From Clostridia bacterium (GTDB lineage Bacteria > Bacillota > Clostridia > Christensenellales > Borkfalkiaceae), in assembly GCA_017467265.1 (NCBI GenBank), contig JAFTSO010000001.1:1-52086 (forward strand): 52,086 bases of DNA, written 5' to 3'. This document shows, one piece after another, positions 1 to 8,572 of this stretch (position 1 is its first letter; every line of letters begins with the position of its first letter). A model generated the notes under the pieces. That model was not told the origin of the DNA. It saw nothing but the letters and a program-made list of their open reading frames with translations, and ran no database searches. A program made the translations under genes and the position numbers.

Positions 1-147
1 TATCCGAAATTAAAAATAGATAGGCAGCTATTACAAAATGCTCTCGCTTCAGAGAACGTTTTCAAAATTAAAAATGGCGGTCATTGGATTATAAACTTTG
101 ACGAATTTGAACAAGAGGTCATAAGACTTCTTGAAGAAAAAAATTAG
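1..147 (+). CDS. C-terminal fragment of an unidentified protein
   Basis: An open frame enters from the left edge and ends at a TAG stop after 48 codons. The start lies outside the window. The tail contains NGGHWI followed by an acidic, amphipathic helix ending in LLEEKN. A His in such a GGH motif followed by a terminal helix is typical of alpha/beta-hydrolases, but 48 residues are not enough to claim that. The DNA is much more AT-rich than the genes to the right and lies on the 3' side of a tRNA gene, so it may be cargo of an integrated element. A strong terminator follows immediately. Confidence 0.55.
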   Translation, partial: YPKLKIDRQLLQNALASENVFKIKNGGHWIINFDEFEQEVIRLLEEKN

Positions 148-180
148 CGCACTTATACCTTCGGGTATAGGTGCGTTTTA
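148..180 (+). terminator. Rho-independent terminator with UUCG loop
   Basis: A 12-bp stem (one G-U pair) closed by a C(UUCG)G tetraloop is followed by TTTTA. It starts directly after the stop of the left-edge partial gene. Confidence 0.9.
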
Positions 181-264
181 CTATAATTTTAAAATGATTA
201 AAATAAAAATTTCGCAAATTTTCACTTCGACATTTTCAGCGTATTCAAGGGTTACAGCAATAAA

Positions 265-286
265 TGGTGCATAAATGGTGCATAAA
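265..286 (+). repeat. Two exact 11-bp tandem repeats (TGGTGCATAAA)
   Basis: Two head-to-tail copies of TGGTGCATAAA lie about 95 bp from the 3' end of the adjacent tRNA-Gly gene. Their size and distance resemble the arm-type integrase binding repeats of tRNA-integrated elements, and they resemble the GGGGGCAG pairs in the tRNA-Leu element of this window. The role is inferred. Confidence 0.6.
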
Positions 287-343
287 ATTTATTCATTTGT
301 AAAAAATTAACATTTTTCATTGAAAATAGGCTGAAAAACAAGG

Positions 344-369
344 AAAAACGGTCAAAAATGACCGTTTTT
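344..369 (-). terminator. Terminator downstream of tRNA-Gly
   Basis: An 11-bp perfect stem (AAAAACGGTCA / TGACCGTTTTT) with a four-base loop carries a T-run on either strand. It lies 11 bp beyond the encoded CCA of the minus-strand tRNA-Gly and most likely ends its transcript. Confidence 0.8.
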
Positions 370-380
370 CACAAAAAATG

Positions 381-455
381 TGGAGCAGGCGACGGGAGTC
401 GAACCCGCCGGGAGCAGCTTGGGAAGCTGCCGCCATACCGCTAGGCGACACCTGC
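381..455 (-). tRNA. tRNA-Gly (anticodon CCC)
   Basis: Read on the minus strand this folds as a full cloverleaf. The acceptor is GCAGGTG paired with CGCCTGC. The D-arm has GCC/GGC, and the anticodon stem GCAGC/GCTGC encloses TTCCCAA, giving anticodon CCC. The T-arm has TTCGACT in its loop. CCA is encoded. A consensus sigma-A promoter lies just upstream and a terminator downstream. The AT-rich DNA beyond its 3' end suggests use as an integration site. Confidence 0.93.
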
Positions 456-466
456 ATTGTTCCTAT

Positions 467-495
467 ATTATATACGCTTTTGCCGCAAATGTCAA
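467..495 (-). promoter_or_regulatory. Sigma-A promoter of tRNA-Gly
   Basis: On the minus strand a perfect TTGACA is separated by 17 bp from a perfect TATAAT. The -10 box ends 11 bp before the mature tRNA 5' end. Confidence 0.9.
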
Positions 496-600
496 CCGCT
501 TTTTTGTCCTTTTTGCGATCGTTTTTTACTTTTTCTCTCTCTTTTTGTCGATAAAATAGCACACTTTTCCCCAAACTGCTATAAAACAAGGAGTATGCTT

Positions 601-1989
601 ATGGAAAAGGTGGCAAAACGGACAAAATATACGGGCAACGGCAAGGGAAAAAGCGGCTTTCTTAAAGGCGCGGCTTGGATCGCCGCGGGCGGTTTTATCG
701 CAAAGATCATCGGCGCATTATACCGTATTCCGCTCACAAACTTGGTCGGCGGCTACGGGCTGGGGCTGTATCAAATGGTCTATCCCGTCTATTGTATGCT
801 GCTCACCGTGTCCGCCACGGGGATTCCGTCGTCGATTGCAAAATTGACCGCGGAGCGGCTGGGCAAAGGGCAAACGGGGCTACCCGTGTTCAAAACAGCG
901 ATGCGCCTGTTCCTGCTCATCGGCGGCGTCGGTACGGCGTTGATGTGCTTGATAGCGCCCTTTTTGGCTGCCGCGCAGGGCAACCGCGAAGTGCTCGGCG
1001 GATATTTCACGCTCGCGCCGTCCGTGTTTCTTGTATCCGCAATCTCCGTTTTTCGCGGCTATTTTCAGGGCAAAAACAATATGATGCCCACGGCGCTGTC
1101 CGAAATCACCGAACAGGCGGTAAAGGTGGGGTTTGGCTTACTCTTTGCCTATCTGTTCCGTGCGAACGTGCAAAGGGCGGTCACCTTTCTGCTCTTGGCG
1201 GTGTCCTTATCCGAATTGACTGCGCTCCTACTGATGTTATTTCTCTTTCATCGCGACCCGTCCCCAGCCCTTTCGCACAAAACAGACGAGAAAATCTCCG
1301 CAAAAACGGTACTGAAATTGAGTATTCCCGTCACGTTCAGCTCGATTATTTTGCCGCTGTCGGGGCTGCTCGACAGCGTGCTCGTGCCCCGTTTTTTGGG
1401 AGTGTACAGCGCAGACGCCGTCACGTTGTTCGGTTTGTTCTCGGGCGGAGCGGTAACGGTAATCAACTTGCCCGTGTCCATTTGCTACGGGATTGCGGCG
1501 GCGAGCGTGCCTGCGGTGGCGAGTGCGGCGGCGCGCAAAGGTAGGGGGACGGGTCGCGGTCAAGCCACTTCGCTGCGGAAACGTATCGCGTTTTCGTTGT
1601 TGGTGACGGTGGCGGTGGCGTTGCCGAGTGCGGCGGCTTTGTTCCTGTTTGCCGCGCCTGCGGCAAAGATCATTTTCCGCGCGTTATCGGGGGAAGAATT
1701 GCGAACGCTCATTGATCTGATCCGCGTGTTCTCGGTGAGTGCGTTGACGCTCTCGTGCGTGCAGACGTTGTCGGCGTGTTTGACGGCGCAGGGAAAACCG
1801 CAATATGCGGCTTTGTCGATGCTGATCGGGGTGACGGTAAAGACGGGGCTGTACGTTTGGTGGCTGCAAAGCCCGAAATTTTCCGTTTTCGGCTTGGCGC
1901 ACGCGACGAACGTTTGCTATTTGGTTGCGTTTTTGCTGAATTTGGTGTATAATTTAATCGTATCCAAAGAAAAACGCAAGGAGCGATAG
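601..1989 (+). CDS. SpoVB/YabM-like polysaccharide (lipid-linked oligosaccharide) flippase
   Basis: This is a 462-residue polytopic membrane protein of the MOP/MATE-like flippase superfamily, most like SpoVB and YabM. Such proteins are thought to move lipid-linked cell-wall or cortex precursors across the membrane; SpoVB is needed for the spore cortex in Bacillus. The basic N-terminal stretch leads into the family pattern RIPLTNLVGGYGLGLYQM at about 40-60. The diagnostic RGYFQGKNNMMPTALSE follows at about 152-168. Twelve or more hydrophobic segments run to a basic C-terminus. The ATG is chosen because AAGGAG sits 7 bp upstream; the frame is open further upstream but overlaps the tRNA promoter. 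mazG follows after 3 bp, as in the B. subtilis yabM-yabN pair, so the two are probably co-transcribed. The exact paralog (SpoVB or a vegetative relative) cannot be decided. Confidence 0.88.
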   Translation: MEKVAKRTKYTGNGKGKSGFLKGAAWIAAGGFIAKIIGALYRIPLTNLVGGYGLGLYQMVYPVYCMLLTVSATGIPSSIAKLTAERLGKGQTGLPVFKTAMRLFLLIGGVGTALMCLIAPFLAAAQGNREVLGGYFTLAPSVFLVSAISVFRGYFQGKNNMMPTALSEITEQAVKVGFGLLFAYLFRANVQRAVTFLLLAVSLSELTALLLMLFLFHRDPSPALSHKTDEKISAKTVLKLSIPVTFSSIILPLSGLLDSVLVPRFLGVYSADAVTLFGLFSGGAVTVINLPVSICYGIAAASVPAVASAAARKGRGTGRGQATSLRKRIAFSLLVTVAVALPSAAALFLFAAPAAKIIFRALSGEELRTLIDLIRVFSVSALTLSCVQTLSACLTAQGKPQYAALSMLIGVTVKTGLYVWWLQSPKFSVFGLAHATNVCYLVAFLLNLVYNLIVSKEKRKER

Positions 1990-1992
1990 ACA

Positions 1993-3432
1993 ATGATCAC
2001 GGTAATCGGGTTAGGTGTGGAGCAGGGCGATTTGTCGTTGCGCGCTGAAAAGACTATTTTGGCGGCGGCAGCCGCAGACAGAAAAATCGTTGTGCGGACG
2101 GCGCATACGCGCTCGTACGAAACGGTGCTGGCGCTGGGCGTACCACACGTGTGTTTGGATAGCGTGTACGAGAGCAGCCGTAATTTTGCCACTCTTGCCA
2201 AGAACCTTGCCAAAGCGGTGACTAAGCAGGGCGACGACTGTGTGTATTTGGTGGACGGCGCGGCGACGGAAGACAACTCCGTAAAGGCGCTCCTCAAATG
2301 CACGCGCGGCAAAATAGAAATCATCGACGGCGTGTCGAAAATAACTGCGCTGGTGCGCGCGGCGAAGTTTGCCGATTGTTCATATGCCGCGGTGTCGGCG
2401 TACGAGCTGGCAGACCGCGCGCGCGAGGGTAATCTTGCTCTGCCCTTGATCGTGTACGATCTTGACGACGAGAGCTTGGCGAGCGATTGCAAGCTCGTCC
2501 TTGGCGATCTGTACGGGGAAGAGCTGTGCGTGCAATATCTCCGCAACGGCACGGCGAAGAAAATCTCGCTCTTTGAGCTCGATCGTCAAAAAACGTACGA
2601 TTATACTTCGGCGGTAGCGATCGAACGGGTGGAACTTTTGGGAAAGAAACGGTTTACGCTGGAAGATTTGAAAGAGATTATCGTGCGCTTGCGCGCACCC
2701 GGGGGGTGTCCTTGGGATCGCGTGCAGACGTGTGAGAGCATAAAGATGTCTGCGGTGGAAGAGGCTTACGAGCTGGTGGACGCGATCGACCAAGATGACG
2801 ATGAAAAGATTTTAGAAGAGACGGGCGACATTTTGTTGCAGGCGATTTTCCACGCGGTCATCAAGGAAGAAACGGGCGCGTTCGATCTCACTGACGTGCT
2901 GACGGGGATCTGTCAAAAGTTGATTTCGCGCCACACGCACGTGTTCGGCGACGACAAAGCGGATAGCGACGCAGGCGCGTTGTCCGTCTGGGAAAAGAAC
3001 AAAATGACGGAAAAACATCAGGTCACGTTTGCGGACGCCGTGAACGACGTCCCGAAATGTTTCCCTGCGGCGATGCGCGCGCAAAAAGTAGGCAAACGCG
3101 CGGCAAAGGGGGGTATGGATTTCGCCGACGTAGCCGCGGCGGCAGAGCGTATCGGCATGGAGCTGCAAGAGTTTTTCGCGGCGTATAATGCAGGCGACAA
3201 GATAGCGGCGGAAAAGGAGCTTGGCGACGTGTTGTTTGCGGCGGTCAACGTGGGCAGAAAGGCTGGTTGTGATTGCGAAAAGGCGTTAAAGGAAAGCACC
3301 GACCGTTTTGCAGCGCGGTTTACGCTCGCCGAGAAAAAAGCGATTGCCGACGGCAGAAAGGTTACTGAACTGACGGACGAAGAATGGGACGGTTATTACA
3401 GAGCAGCAAAAGCCGAGCTTTGTAAACAATAA
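1993..3432 (+). CDS. mazG: Two-domain tetrapyrrole-methylase-like / MazG NTP pyrophosphohydrolase (YabN-like)
   Basis: The 479-residue protein joins an N-terminal SAM-dependent methylase-like domain (about 1-215, opening with MITVIGLGVEQGDLS) to a MazG domain. MazG enzymes hydrolyse nucleoside triphosphates to monophosphates and pyrophosphate, which clears non-canonical NTPs. GGCPWD lies at about 237-242. The metal-binding EEAYE (about 256) and EETGD (about 275) form the EExxE...ExxD set, and a second MazG-like repeat (KELGDVLFAAVN) lies near 410. The AAGGAG ribosome site overlaps the end of the flippase gene. This architecture is that of B. subtilis YabN. The substrate of the methylase-like half is unknown in the family. 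Confidence 0.93.
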   Translation: MITVIGLGVEQGDLSLRAEKTILAAAAADRKIVVRTAHTRSYETVLALGVPHVCLDSVYESSRNFATLAKNLAKAVTKQGDDCVYLVDGAATEDNSVKALLKCTRGKIEIIDGVSKITALVRAAKFADCSYAAVSAYELADRAREGNLALPLIVYDLDDESLASDCKLVLGDLYGEELCVQYLRNGTAKKISLFELDRQKTYDYTSAVAIERVELLGKKRFTLEDLKEIIVRLRAPGGCPWDRVQTCESIKMSAVEEAYELVDAIDQDDDEKILEETGDILLQAIFHAVIKEETGAFDLTDVLTGICQKLISRHTHVFGDDKADSDAGALSVWEKNKMTEKHQVTFADAVNDVPKCFPAAMRAQKVGKRAAKGGMDFADVAAAAERIGMELQEFFAAYNAGDKIAAEKELGDVLFAAVNVGRKAGCDCEKALKESTDRFAARFTLAEKKAIADGRKVTELTDEEWDGYYRAAKAELCKQ

Positions 3433-3465
3433 AAAAGCGAAAAATTCAAAAAGGGGGCATACGGT

Positions 3466-4404
3466 ATGCGATTAACGCCGATTTCCATCGGAAATGTTAC
3501 AACTGAAAATAACGTGTTCTTAGCCCCCTTGGCAGGCTACACCAACTACCCTTTCCGTCGGCTTTGCAAGGGCTACGGAGCAGGGCTGTGCTACACCGAA
3601 ATGGTGAGCGCAAAGGGTTTGAAATACGGCAGCGAAAACACGAAAGAGCTTTTGTATACGGACGAAAACGAGGGGCTGTGTGCGGCGCAGATTTTTGGGA
3701 GCGAGCCCGATACCATGCGTGCGGCGTGCGAACACGAAACATTTGCGCCTTTCCCTATCGTAGATATCAATATGGGCTGTCCCGTGCCGAAGATTTATAA
3801 AAACGGCGAGGGGAGCGCGCTGCTTGAAAACCCGATTTTGGCGGAAAAAATCGTCAAAGAGTGCGTAAAAAGCGGCAAAATCATCACGGTAAAATTCCGT
3901 ATCGGAATTACGGAAGACAAGCTAATCACCGCAGAATTTGCCAAACGTATGGAGGGGGCAGGGGCGAGCTTGCTCACCGTGCACGGCAGAACGCGCGATA
4001 AAATTTATGCAGGCGAAGTGAATTTTGCGGAGATTGCGGCAGCGAAGAAAGCGGTGCATATCCCCGTGATTGCGAACGGCGGCGTGTTTTCTGACACGGA
4101 CGGGGAAAGGCTGATGAAAGAAACGGGCGCGGACGGCGTAATGGTGGCGCGCGCGGCGTTGTTTGATCCGCAGTTATTTTGCGATTTAACGGGAAAAGGG
4201 AGGGAAAGCAAGCTGAAAATGTTCGAAAAACAGCTAAAATGGACGGGGACGGTCTGCGACGAACGCTTTACCACGGTATTTATGCGTAAAATGGCGGCAT
4301 TTTACGTCAAGGGCGAAAAGGGCGCGGCGGCGTATAAAGATCGGCTCTTTTCCGCACAGTCCGCGGACGAAATTTTGGTGATTGCCAGAGAGATTTGGGG
4401 CTAA
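3466..4404 (+). CDS. dusB: tRNA-dihydrouridine synthase (DusB-like)
   Basis: A 312-residue FMN-dependent TIM-barrel enzyme that reduces uridines in the tRNA D-loop using NAD(P)H. The N-terminus has FLAPLAGYTNYPFRRLC. The catalytic cysteine lies in INMGCPVPKI (Cys about 105), the substrate and flavin residues in VKFRIG and TVHGRTR, and the phosphate-binding part in IPVIANGGV and GADGVMVARAAL. A shorter C-terminal helical domain follows the barrel. An AAGGGGG ribosome site lies 8 bp upstream. The gene is third in the flippase-mazG-dus run with a 33-bp gap and ends at a bidirectional terminator. DusB is the likeliest class, but assignment to tRNA position is not possible from sequence alone. Confidence 0.92.
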   Translation: MRLTPISIGNVTTENNVFLAPLAGYTNYPFRRLCKGYGAGLCYTEMVSAKGLKYGSENTKELLYTDENEGLCAAQIFGSEPDTMRAACEHETFAPFPIVDINMGCPVPKIYKNGEGSALLENPILAEKIVKECVKSGKIITVKFRIGITEDKLITAEFAKRMEGAGASLLTVHGRTRDKIYAGEVNFAEIAAAKKAVHIPVIANGGVFSDTDGERLMKETGADGVMVARAALFDPQLFCDLTGKGRESKLKMFEKQLKWTGTVCDERFTTVFMRKMAAFYVKGEKGAAAYKDRLFSAQSADEILVIAREIWG

Positions 4405-4422
4405 ATACATACAAAAGACAAG

Positions 4423-4453
4423 AAAAAACACGGCTGTGAAAAGCCGTGTTTTT
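4423..4453. terminator. Bidirectional terminator between dus and engB
   Basis: An 11-bp stem (AAAACACGGCT / AGCCGTGTTTT) with a six-base loop lies between two convergent genes and has T-runs on both strands. Confidence 0.88.
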
Positions 4454-4469
4454 GCATATATGCAGTCTG

Positions 4470-5147
4470 TTATTCTTCGTCCGTGTTCGTTTCCTCCGCA
4501 TCGTCGATGGGCAACGGTTGGTTGGCAAGGTCGATAACGCTCTTGATTTTCGTCAAAACTTCTATTTTGCCATATCCCGTTTCCGAACTCGTTGCGATTA
4601 AGTTCGCGGGAGCGAGATAGAGATCGGCGGCGATTGCGCGGATATGCTCGTTGAGTTTCATGCGCGAGAGCTTGTCCGACTTGGTAAGCGTGACGGTAAA
4701 GGGCAACGTGTGATAATGCAGATATTCGATCATCTGCACGTCGTCCGCTGTGGGATCGTGACGGGAATCGACGAGCATAAACACGTGCGAAATTTTTGCT
4801 TTATCCTTGAAAAAATCGTCCAAGGTCTTTGCCCATTTTTCTTTTTCACCCTTGGATACGCGCGCAAAGCCGTACCCCGGCAGGTCGGCAAGGATGAACT
4901 CGCCAAAATCAAAATAGTTGACAAGACGGGTTCGCCCCGGCTCGCTACTCGTTTTTGCCAGCTTTTTGCGGTTTGCCAGCATATTGATGAACGAGCTTTT
5001 GCCCACGTTCGATTTGCCGCAGACGGCGATCATCGGTTTGTCGGGCGTAATGAATTGCTCTTTTTTTGCTGCCGAAGTGATAAACGTCGCGTTCTTGATC
5101 ACGAGCGGCGGCTGTTTTTCTTCGTATTTTTTCTTCGTTTCGTACAT
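4470..5147 (-). CDS. engB: Ribosome biogenesis GTPase EngB (YsxC)
   Basis: A 225-residue TrmE-Era-EngA-EngB-family GTPase needed for late assembly of the 50S subunit. All G motifs are visible: G1 GKSNVGKSS (about 44-52), G2 threonine in GRTRLVNYF, G3 DLPGYG, G4 TKSD and G5 SS-type near TSSETGYG. The C-terminus carries an extra acidic tail (DDAEETNTDEE). AAGGAGT precedes the ATG. It follows lon with a 24-bp gap, the same order as lonA-ysxC in B. subtilis, so the two are probably one transcript ended by the terminator shared with dus. Confidence 0.95.
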   Translation of the reverse strand: MYETKKKYEEKQPPLVIKNATFITSAAKKEQFITPDKPMIAVCGKSNVGKSSFINMLANRKKLAKTSSEPGRTRLVNYFDFGEFILADLPGYGFARVSKGEKEKWAKTLDDFFKDKAKISHVFMLVDSRHDPTADDVQMIEYLHYHTLPFTVTLTKSDKLSRMKLNEHIRAIAADLYLAPANLIATSSETGYGKIEVLTKIKSVIDLANQPLPIDDAEETNTDEE

Positions 5148-5171
5148 GGGGTACTCCTTTTAGGGCAGAGC

Positions 5172-7613
5172 TCAACAGCGCACGCCGTCGCGGTGCGTTT
5201 CGTTCATAGGGGGAACGACTTTGGTTTTGCGCGTTTTTTTCACCGTTTTGGGCTTGTCCGTCGAACAGTCGAACGCCGCGCCGTTCTCCAAAACCAGCGC
5301 GAACACTTCGTCCACACACGATACGGGCACGAATTGCACGTCGCGTCGTAAAACGTCGGGCAGCTCCTCGATTTCACGGGCGTTGCCCTGCGGAATAATC
5401 ACCGTTTTGATGCCCAAACGCCGCGCCGCCAACGCCTTTTCCTTTAAGCCGCCGATGGGCAATACCTTGCCGCGCAGCGTGATTTCGCCCGTCATAGCGA
5501 TATCGCCGCGCACCTTTTTCTCCGTCAAAACGGACAGGATTGCCGTCGCGATGGTGATGCCTGCGCTCGGCCCGTCCTTGGGGGTAGCTCCCTCGGGAAC
5601 GTGGATATGCAGGTCGGTGTCGGTGAATTTCTGCGCAAGGATACCGTATTTTTCGGCGTGCGAGCGCAGATAGGACAGCGCCGCCAGCGCCGATTCTTTC
5701 ATCACGTCGCCCAGCTTGCCCGTCAGCTTGATTTCGCCCTTGCCAGGCATTGTCGTTGCCTCGACGGTCAAGGTCGTACCGCCGACCGCAGTCCACGCCA
5801 AGCCCGTCACCGCACCCACTTCCGTAGTCGGTATTTCTTCGTCTTTTTTATAACGGGGCACGCCCAGCAGCTCGGTAGCCTTTTGGCTGTCTACCGTCAC
5901 CAAGGGCAAATTTTTATCGTTTGCGTACGCTACCGCGATCTTGCGGCAGAGCGTCCCTACGGTACGCTCCAAAGTACGCACGCCTGCTTCGCGAGTATAG
6001 CCCTCGATCGTCGTGATAATGCCGTCCTGCGTGAACGCCGCGTTGTTGTCCGTCAGCCCGTTCGCCGCCAACTGCTTGGGTACGAGATACCGCCGCGCGA
6101 TCTCCGTCTTTTCTTCCAAAGTATAGCCCGACAGCTCGATGATTTCCATACGGTCGCGCAAAGGACCGGGGATCGTGTCCAGACTGTTCGCCGTCGTGAT
6201 AAAGAGCACTTTGCTCAAATCATACGGCGCTTCCAAATAGCGATCGCGGAAAGTGGAATTCTGCTCGGGATCGAGCACTTCCAGCAGAGCGCTGGCAGGA
6301 TCGCCGTGCATATCCGACGTGATTTTGTCGATTTCATCGAGCAGGAACACGGGGTTGATCGAGCCCGCGTTTTTCATACCGTACAGGATACGTCCGGGCA
6401 TTGCGCCTATATACGTGCGGCGATGACCGCGGATTTCCGCTTCGTCCTTGACGCCGCCAAGGCTCATCCGCACGAACTTTCTGCCCAGAGCGCGCGCGAT
6501 CGATTGCGCGATACTCGTTTTGCCTACGCCCGGAGGGCCGACAAAACACAAAATGGGCGCTTTCATGCTCCCCGTCAGTTTCAAAACGGCGAGATATTCG
6601 GTGATGCGCTCCTTGATTTTTTCCAGACCGTAGTGGTCCTTATCCAAAACGGCGACACACTCTGCAAGGCTCTCGGTGTCTTGCGTTTCTTCCGTCCAAG
6701 GCAGCGCGAGCACCTGCTCCAAATACCCCGTAATCACGGTATATTCGGCGGACGAGGAGGGCATTTTACCCAGTCGGCTGACTTCTTTCAGGCATTTTTC
6801 TTCCAAATCCTTGGGCAGATTTTTTGCCAAAATCTTCTCGCGCAGCTCGTCTTCTTCCTTGTCGTCGTCGCCCAGCTCCGCGTGGATCGCCTTTACCTGC
6901 TCGCGCAGGAAATATTCCTTTTGGTTCTTGTCGATGTTTTGGCGTACTGCCGTCGCGATTTTCTTTTCGATTTTCGAGATTTCCAGCTCGTCGTTCAGGC
7001 ATTGTTCAAAACGTTTCAGCCGTTCGATCGCCTTCGGCTCTTCCAAAATTTTCTGTTTGATTTCGAGACGCACGCGCATCGCCGAAAGGGCAATATCCAC
7101 GTACTCGTCGGCGTCCTGACACCGTTCCAAACGCGCCGCCGTTTCCTTGCCGATCTTGCCGTCGGTGGAGAGCACGTCTTTAACCAGCGCCTTCGCCGTG
7201 CGAAGATACGCCTCTTCCATTACTTCGTCGCCGTGTACCGTGTCGATCGGATCGCAGACGGCATACATATAACCGCCTTCGTCGTCAAAATTCACGCCGC
7301 GCGCCTTCGCGCGGTACAGCCCTTCGCAGAGCACGCGGATCACACCGCCCGTGAGCTGTGCCACTTGTTTGATTTTCGCCACGCACCCGACGGTGTAAAC
7401 GTCGTCCGTTGTGATTTCGTCCTTTTCCGTATCACGCTGCGTCAAAATCAGCACCATGCGGTCGGTCGTCGAGGCACGGTCGATCGCTTTGAGCGTCATA
7501 TTCCGTCCTACTTCAAACGAAACGTTGGTATGCGGAAACGCCACCTTGCCGCGCAGGGGCACGATGGGTAAAAGGTTGGTTGTTCTAATTTCTTTTTCCG
7601 TGTAGTTTTCCAT
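5172..7613 (-). CDS. lon: ATP-dependent protease La (Lon)
   Basis: An 813-residue cytoplasmic AAA+ serine protease that degrades misfolded and regulatory proteins. The N-terminal substrate domain (LLPIVPLRGKVAFPH at about 14) is followed by a coiled-coil segment. The AAA+ module has Walker A GPPGVGKT (about 359-366), Walker B VFLLDEIDK and the GHRRTYIGAMPGRI pore region. The protease domain has catalytic Ser about 683 in DGPSAGI and Lys about 726 in GGLKEKALAA, the same 43-residue spacing as E. coli Lon. Compared with typical Lon it has a Lys-rich C-terminal extension of roughly 35 residues. The ribosome site is weak. A terminator just upstream separates it from cpsD, so it should have its own promoter, which I could not place. 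Confidence 0.97.
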   Translation of the reverse strand: MENYTEKEIRTTNLLPIVPLRGKVAFPHTNVSFEVGRNMTLKAIDRASTTDRMVLILTQRDTEKDEITTDDVYTVGCVAKIKQVAQLTGGVIRVLCEGLYRAKARGVNFDDEGGYMYAVCDPIDTVHGDEVMEEAYLRTAKALVKDVLSTDGKIGKETAARLERCQDADEYVDIALSAMRVRLEIKQKILEEPKAIERLKRFEQCLNDELEISKIEKKIATAVRQNIDKNQKEYFLREQVKAIHAELGDDDKEEDELREKILAKNLPKDLEEKCLKEVSRLGKMPSSSAEYTVITGYLEQVLALPWTEETQDTESLAECVAVLDKDHYGLEKIKERITEYLAVLKLTGSMKAPILCFVGPPGVGKTSIAQSIARALGRKFVRMSLGGVKDEAEIRGHRRTYIGAMPGRILYGMKNAGSINPVFLLDEIDKITSDMHGDPASALLEVLDPEQNSTFRDRYLEAPYDLSKVLFITTANSLDTIPGPLRDRMEIIELSGYTLEEKTEIARRYLVPKQLAANGLTDNNAAFTQDGIITTIEGYTREAGVRTLERTVGTLCRKIAVAYANDKNLPLVTVDSQKATELLGVPRYKKDEEIPTTEVGAVTGLAWTAVGGTTLTVEATTMPGKGEIKLTGKLGDVMKESALAALSYLRSHAEKYGILAQKFTDTDLHIHVPEGATPKDGPSAGITIATAILSVLTEKKVRGDIAMTGEITLRGKVLPIGGLKEKALAARRLGIKTVIIPQGNAREIEELPDVLRRDVQFVPVSCVDEVFALVLENGAAFDCSTDKPKTVKKTRKTKVVPPMNETHRDGVRC

Positions 7614-7662
7614 ATATTTATTATTACCCCAAGGGGGCGTTCTTCAAACGCTGTGAAAGAAT

Positions 7663-7693
7663 AAAAAAGGGCGGAAACGATTTCCACCCTTTT
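7663..7693 (-). terminator. Terminator of the wzz-cpsD operon
   Basis: A 13-bp stem (AAAAGGGCGGAAA / TTTCCACCCTTTT, one G-U pair) with loop CGA is followed on the minus strand by a long T-run. Confidence 0.88.
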
Positions 7694-7735
7694 GTAGTTT
7701 GTTTGGTTGCAACCGCCAAACGGCTGTGTGCGGAA

Positions 7736-8572
7736 TTATTCTTCCGACGTTGTATCGTCGTCCTTGTCCGCAGGGTTCGTCGAGCCGTAGGAATAGTTAT
7801 AATTGTAGTAATAATACTTCTTATAACCGCCGTAGAATTTGCCGGCTTTGGGCTGTTTATAGTCGTTTACAACGACGCCGAGCACGTTCCCTTTGGCAAA
7901 TTTCAGCGTGCCGAGCGCGCGTTCAATATCGCTGATATACGATACCTGATGGCGGCAAACGAGCACAACGCCGTCCGTTTCGGGCGCGATCGCCAGCGCG
8001 TCGGAAAGGATAAGCACGGGGGGCGTGTCGATAATAACGTAATCGTATTTGGAGCGGAGCTCGTTCAGGAAATTCTTCATTTCACCGCTTTCGAGCAGCT
8101 CGTAGGGCTTGGGCGAGTGGGTGCCGCAAGTGATATACGAAAGGTTTTCGTTGATGTGCGATTGATGCACGACTTCTTCCAAGGTGTTCTGTCCCGAGAG
8201 ATAATCGGAAAGACCGGGGGCAGATTTGCGCTTGAAATATTTTGCGACTCTGCCCTTACGGATATCCGCGTCCACTAAGATGACCTTGGCGTTGGAGAGT
8301 GCGAACATCAGCGCAAGGTTCGCCGTGACCGTCGTTTTACCGTCCTCGGGGTATGCGGAAGTCGTCATAATGACCACGCCGCCGTCCTTTTTGGGAACGG
8401 AAACGGAGAGCGCCGCTTTCAGATTACGGAACGCCTCGGTGACGTCGAAGGGGGTGTTATCGTTCAAAAGATATTCGTTGCGGTGCGTGTGGTGCGTTTC
8501 CGCCGCCTTGCGGGAACGCTTTGCGTGCGAACGCGAAGAAAGTTTTGCGGTGAATTTAGAAAACAGTCCCAT
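7736..8572 (-). CDS. CpsD/CapB-family bacterial tyrosine kinase
   Basis: A 278-residue cytoplasmic BY-kinase that works with a Wzz-type membrane activator to control exopolysaccharide or capsule synthesis. Walker A is SAYPEDGKTT (about 72-81), Walker A' VILVDAD (about 98-102) and Walker B VIIDTPP (about 180-185). The C-terminus has a dense tyrosine cluster (nine Tyr between about 247 and 262), the usual autophosphorylation tail. The basic N-terminus (about 1-25) is unusual in its Lys/Arg/His content. Its ATG overlaps the stop of the Wzz gene (TAATG), so translation is coupled. No glycosyltransferase or polymerase genes are next to it. Confidence 0.93.
   Translation of the reverse strand: MGLFSKFTAKLSSRSHAKRSRKAAETHHTHRNEYLLNDNTPFDVTEAFRNLKAALSVSVPKKDGGVVIMTTSAYPEDGKTTVTANLALMFALSNAKVILVDADIRKGRVAKYFKRKSAPGLSDYLSGQNTLEEVVHQSHINENLSYITCGTHSPKPYELLESGEMKNFLNELRSKYDYVIIDTPPVLILSDALAIAPETDGVVLVCRHQVSYISDIERALGTLKFAKGNVLGVVVNDYKQPKAGKFYGGYKKYYYYNYNYSYGSTNPADKDDDTTSEE

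Noticed and set aside
317-589. A small frame over tRNA-Gly
   Set aside because: It lies across the tRNA gene and its promoter.
5601-7571. A 656-codon open frame on the plus strand opposite lon
   Set aside because: Low-complexity His/Arg/Phe-rich translation; it is antisense to a complete, motif-perfect Lon protein.
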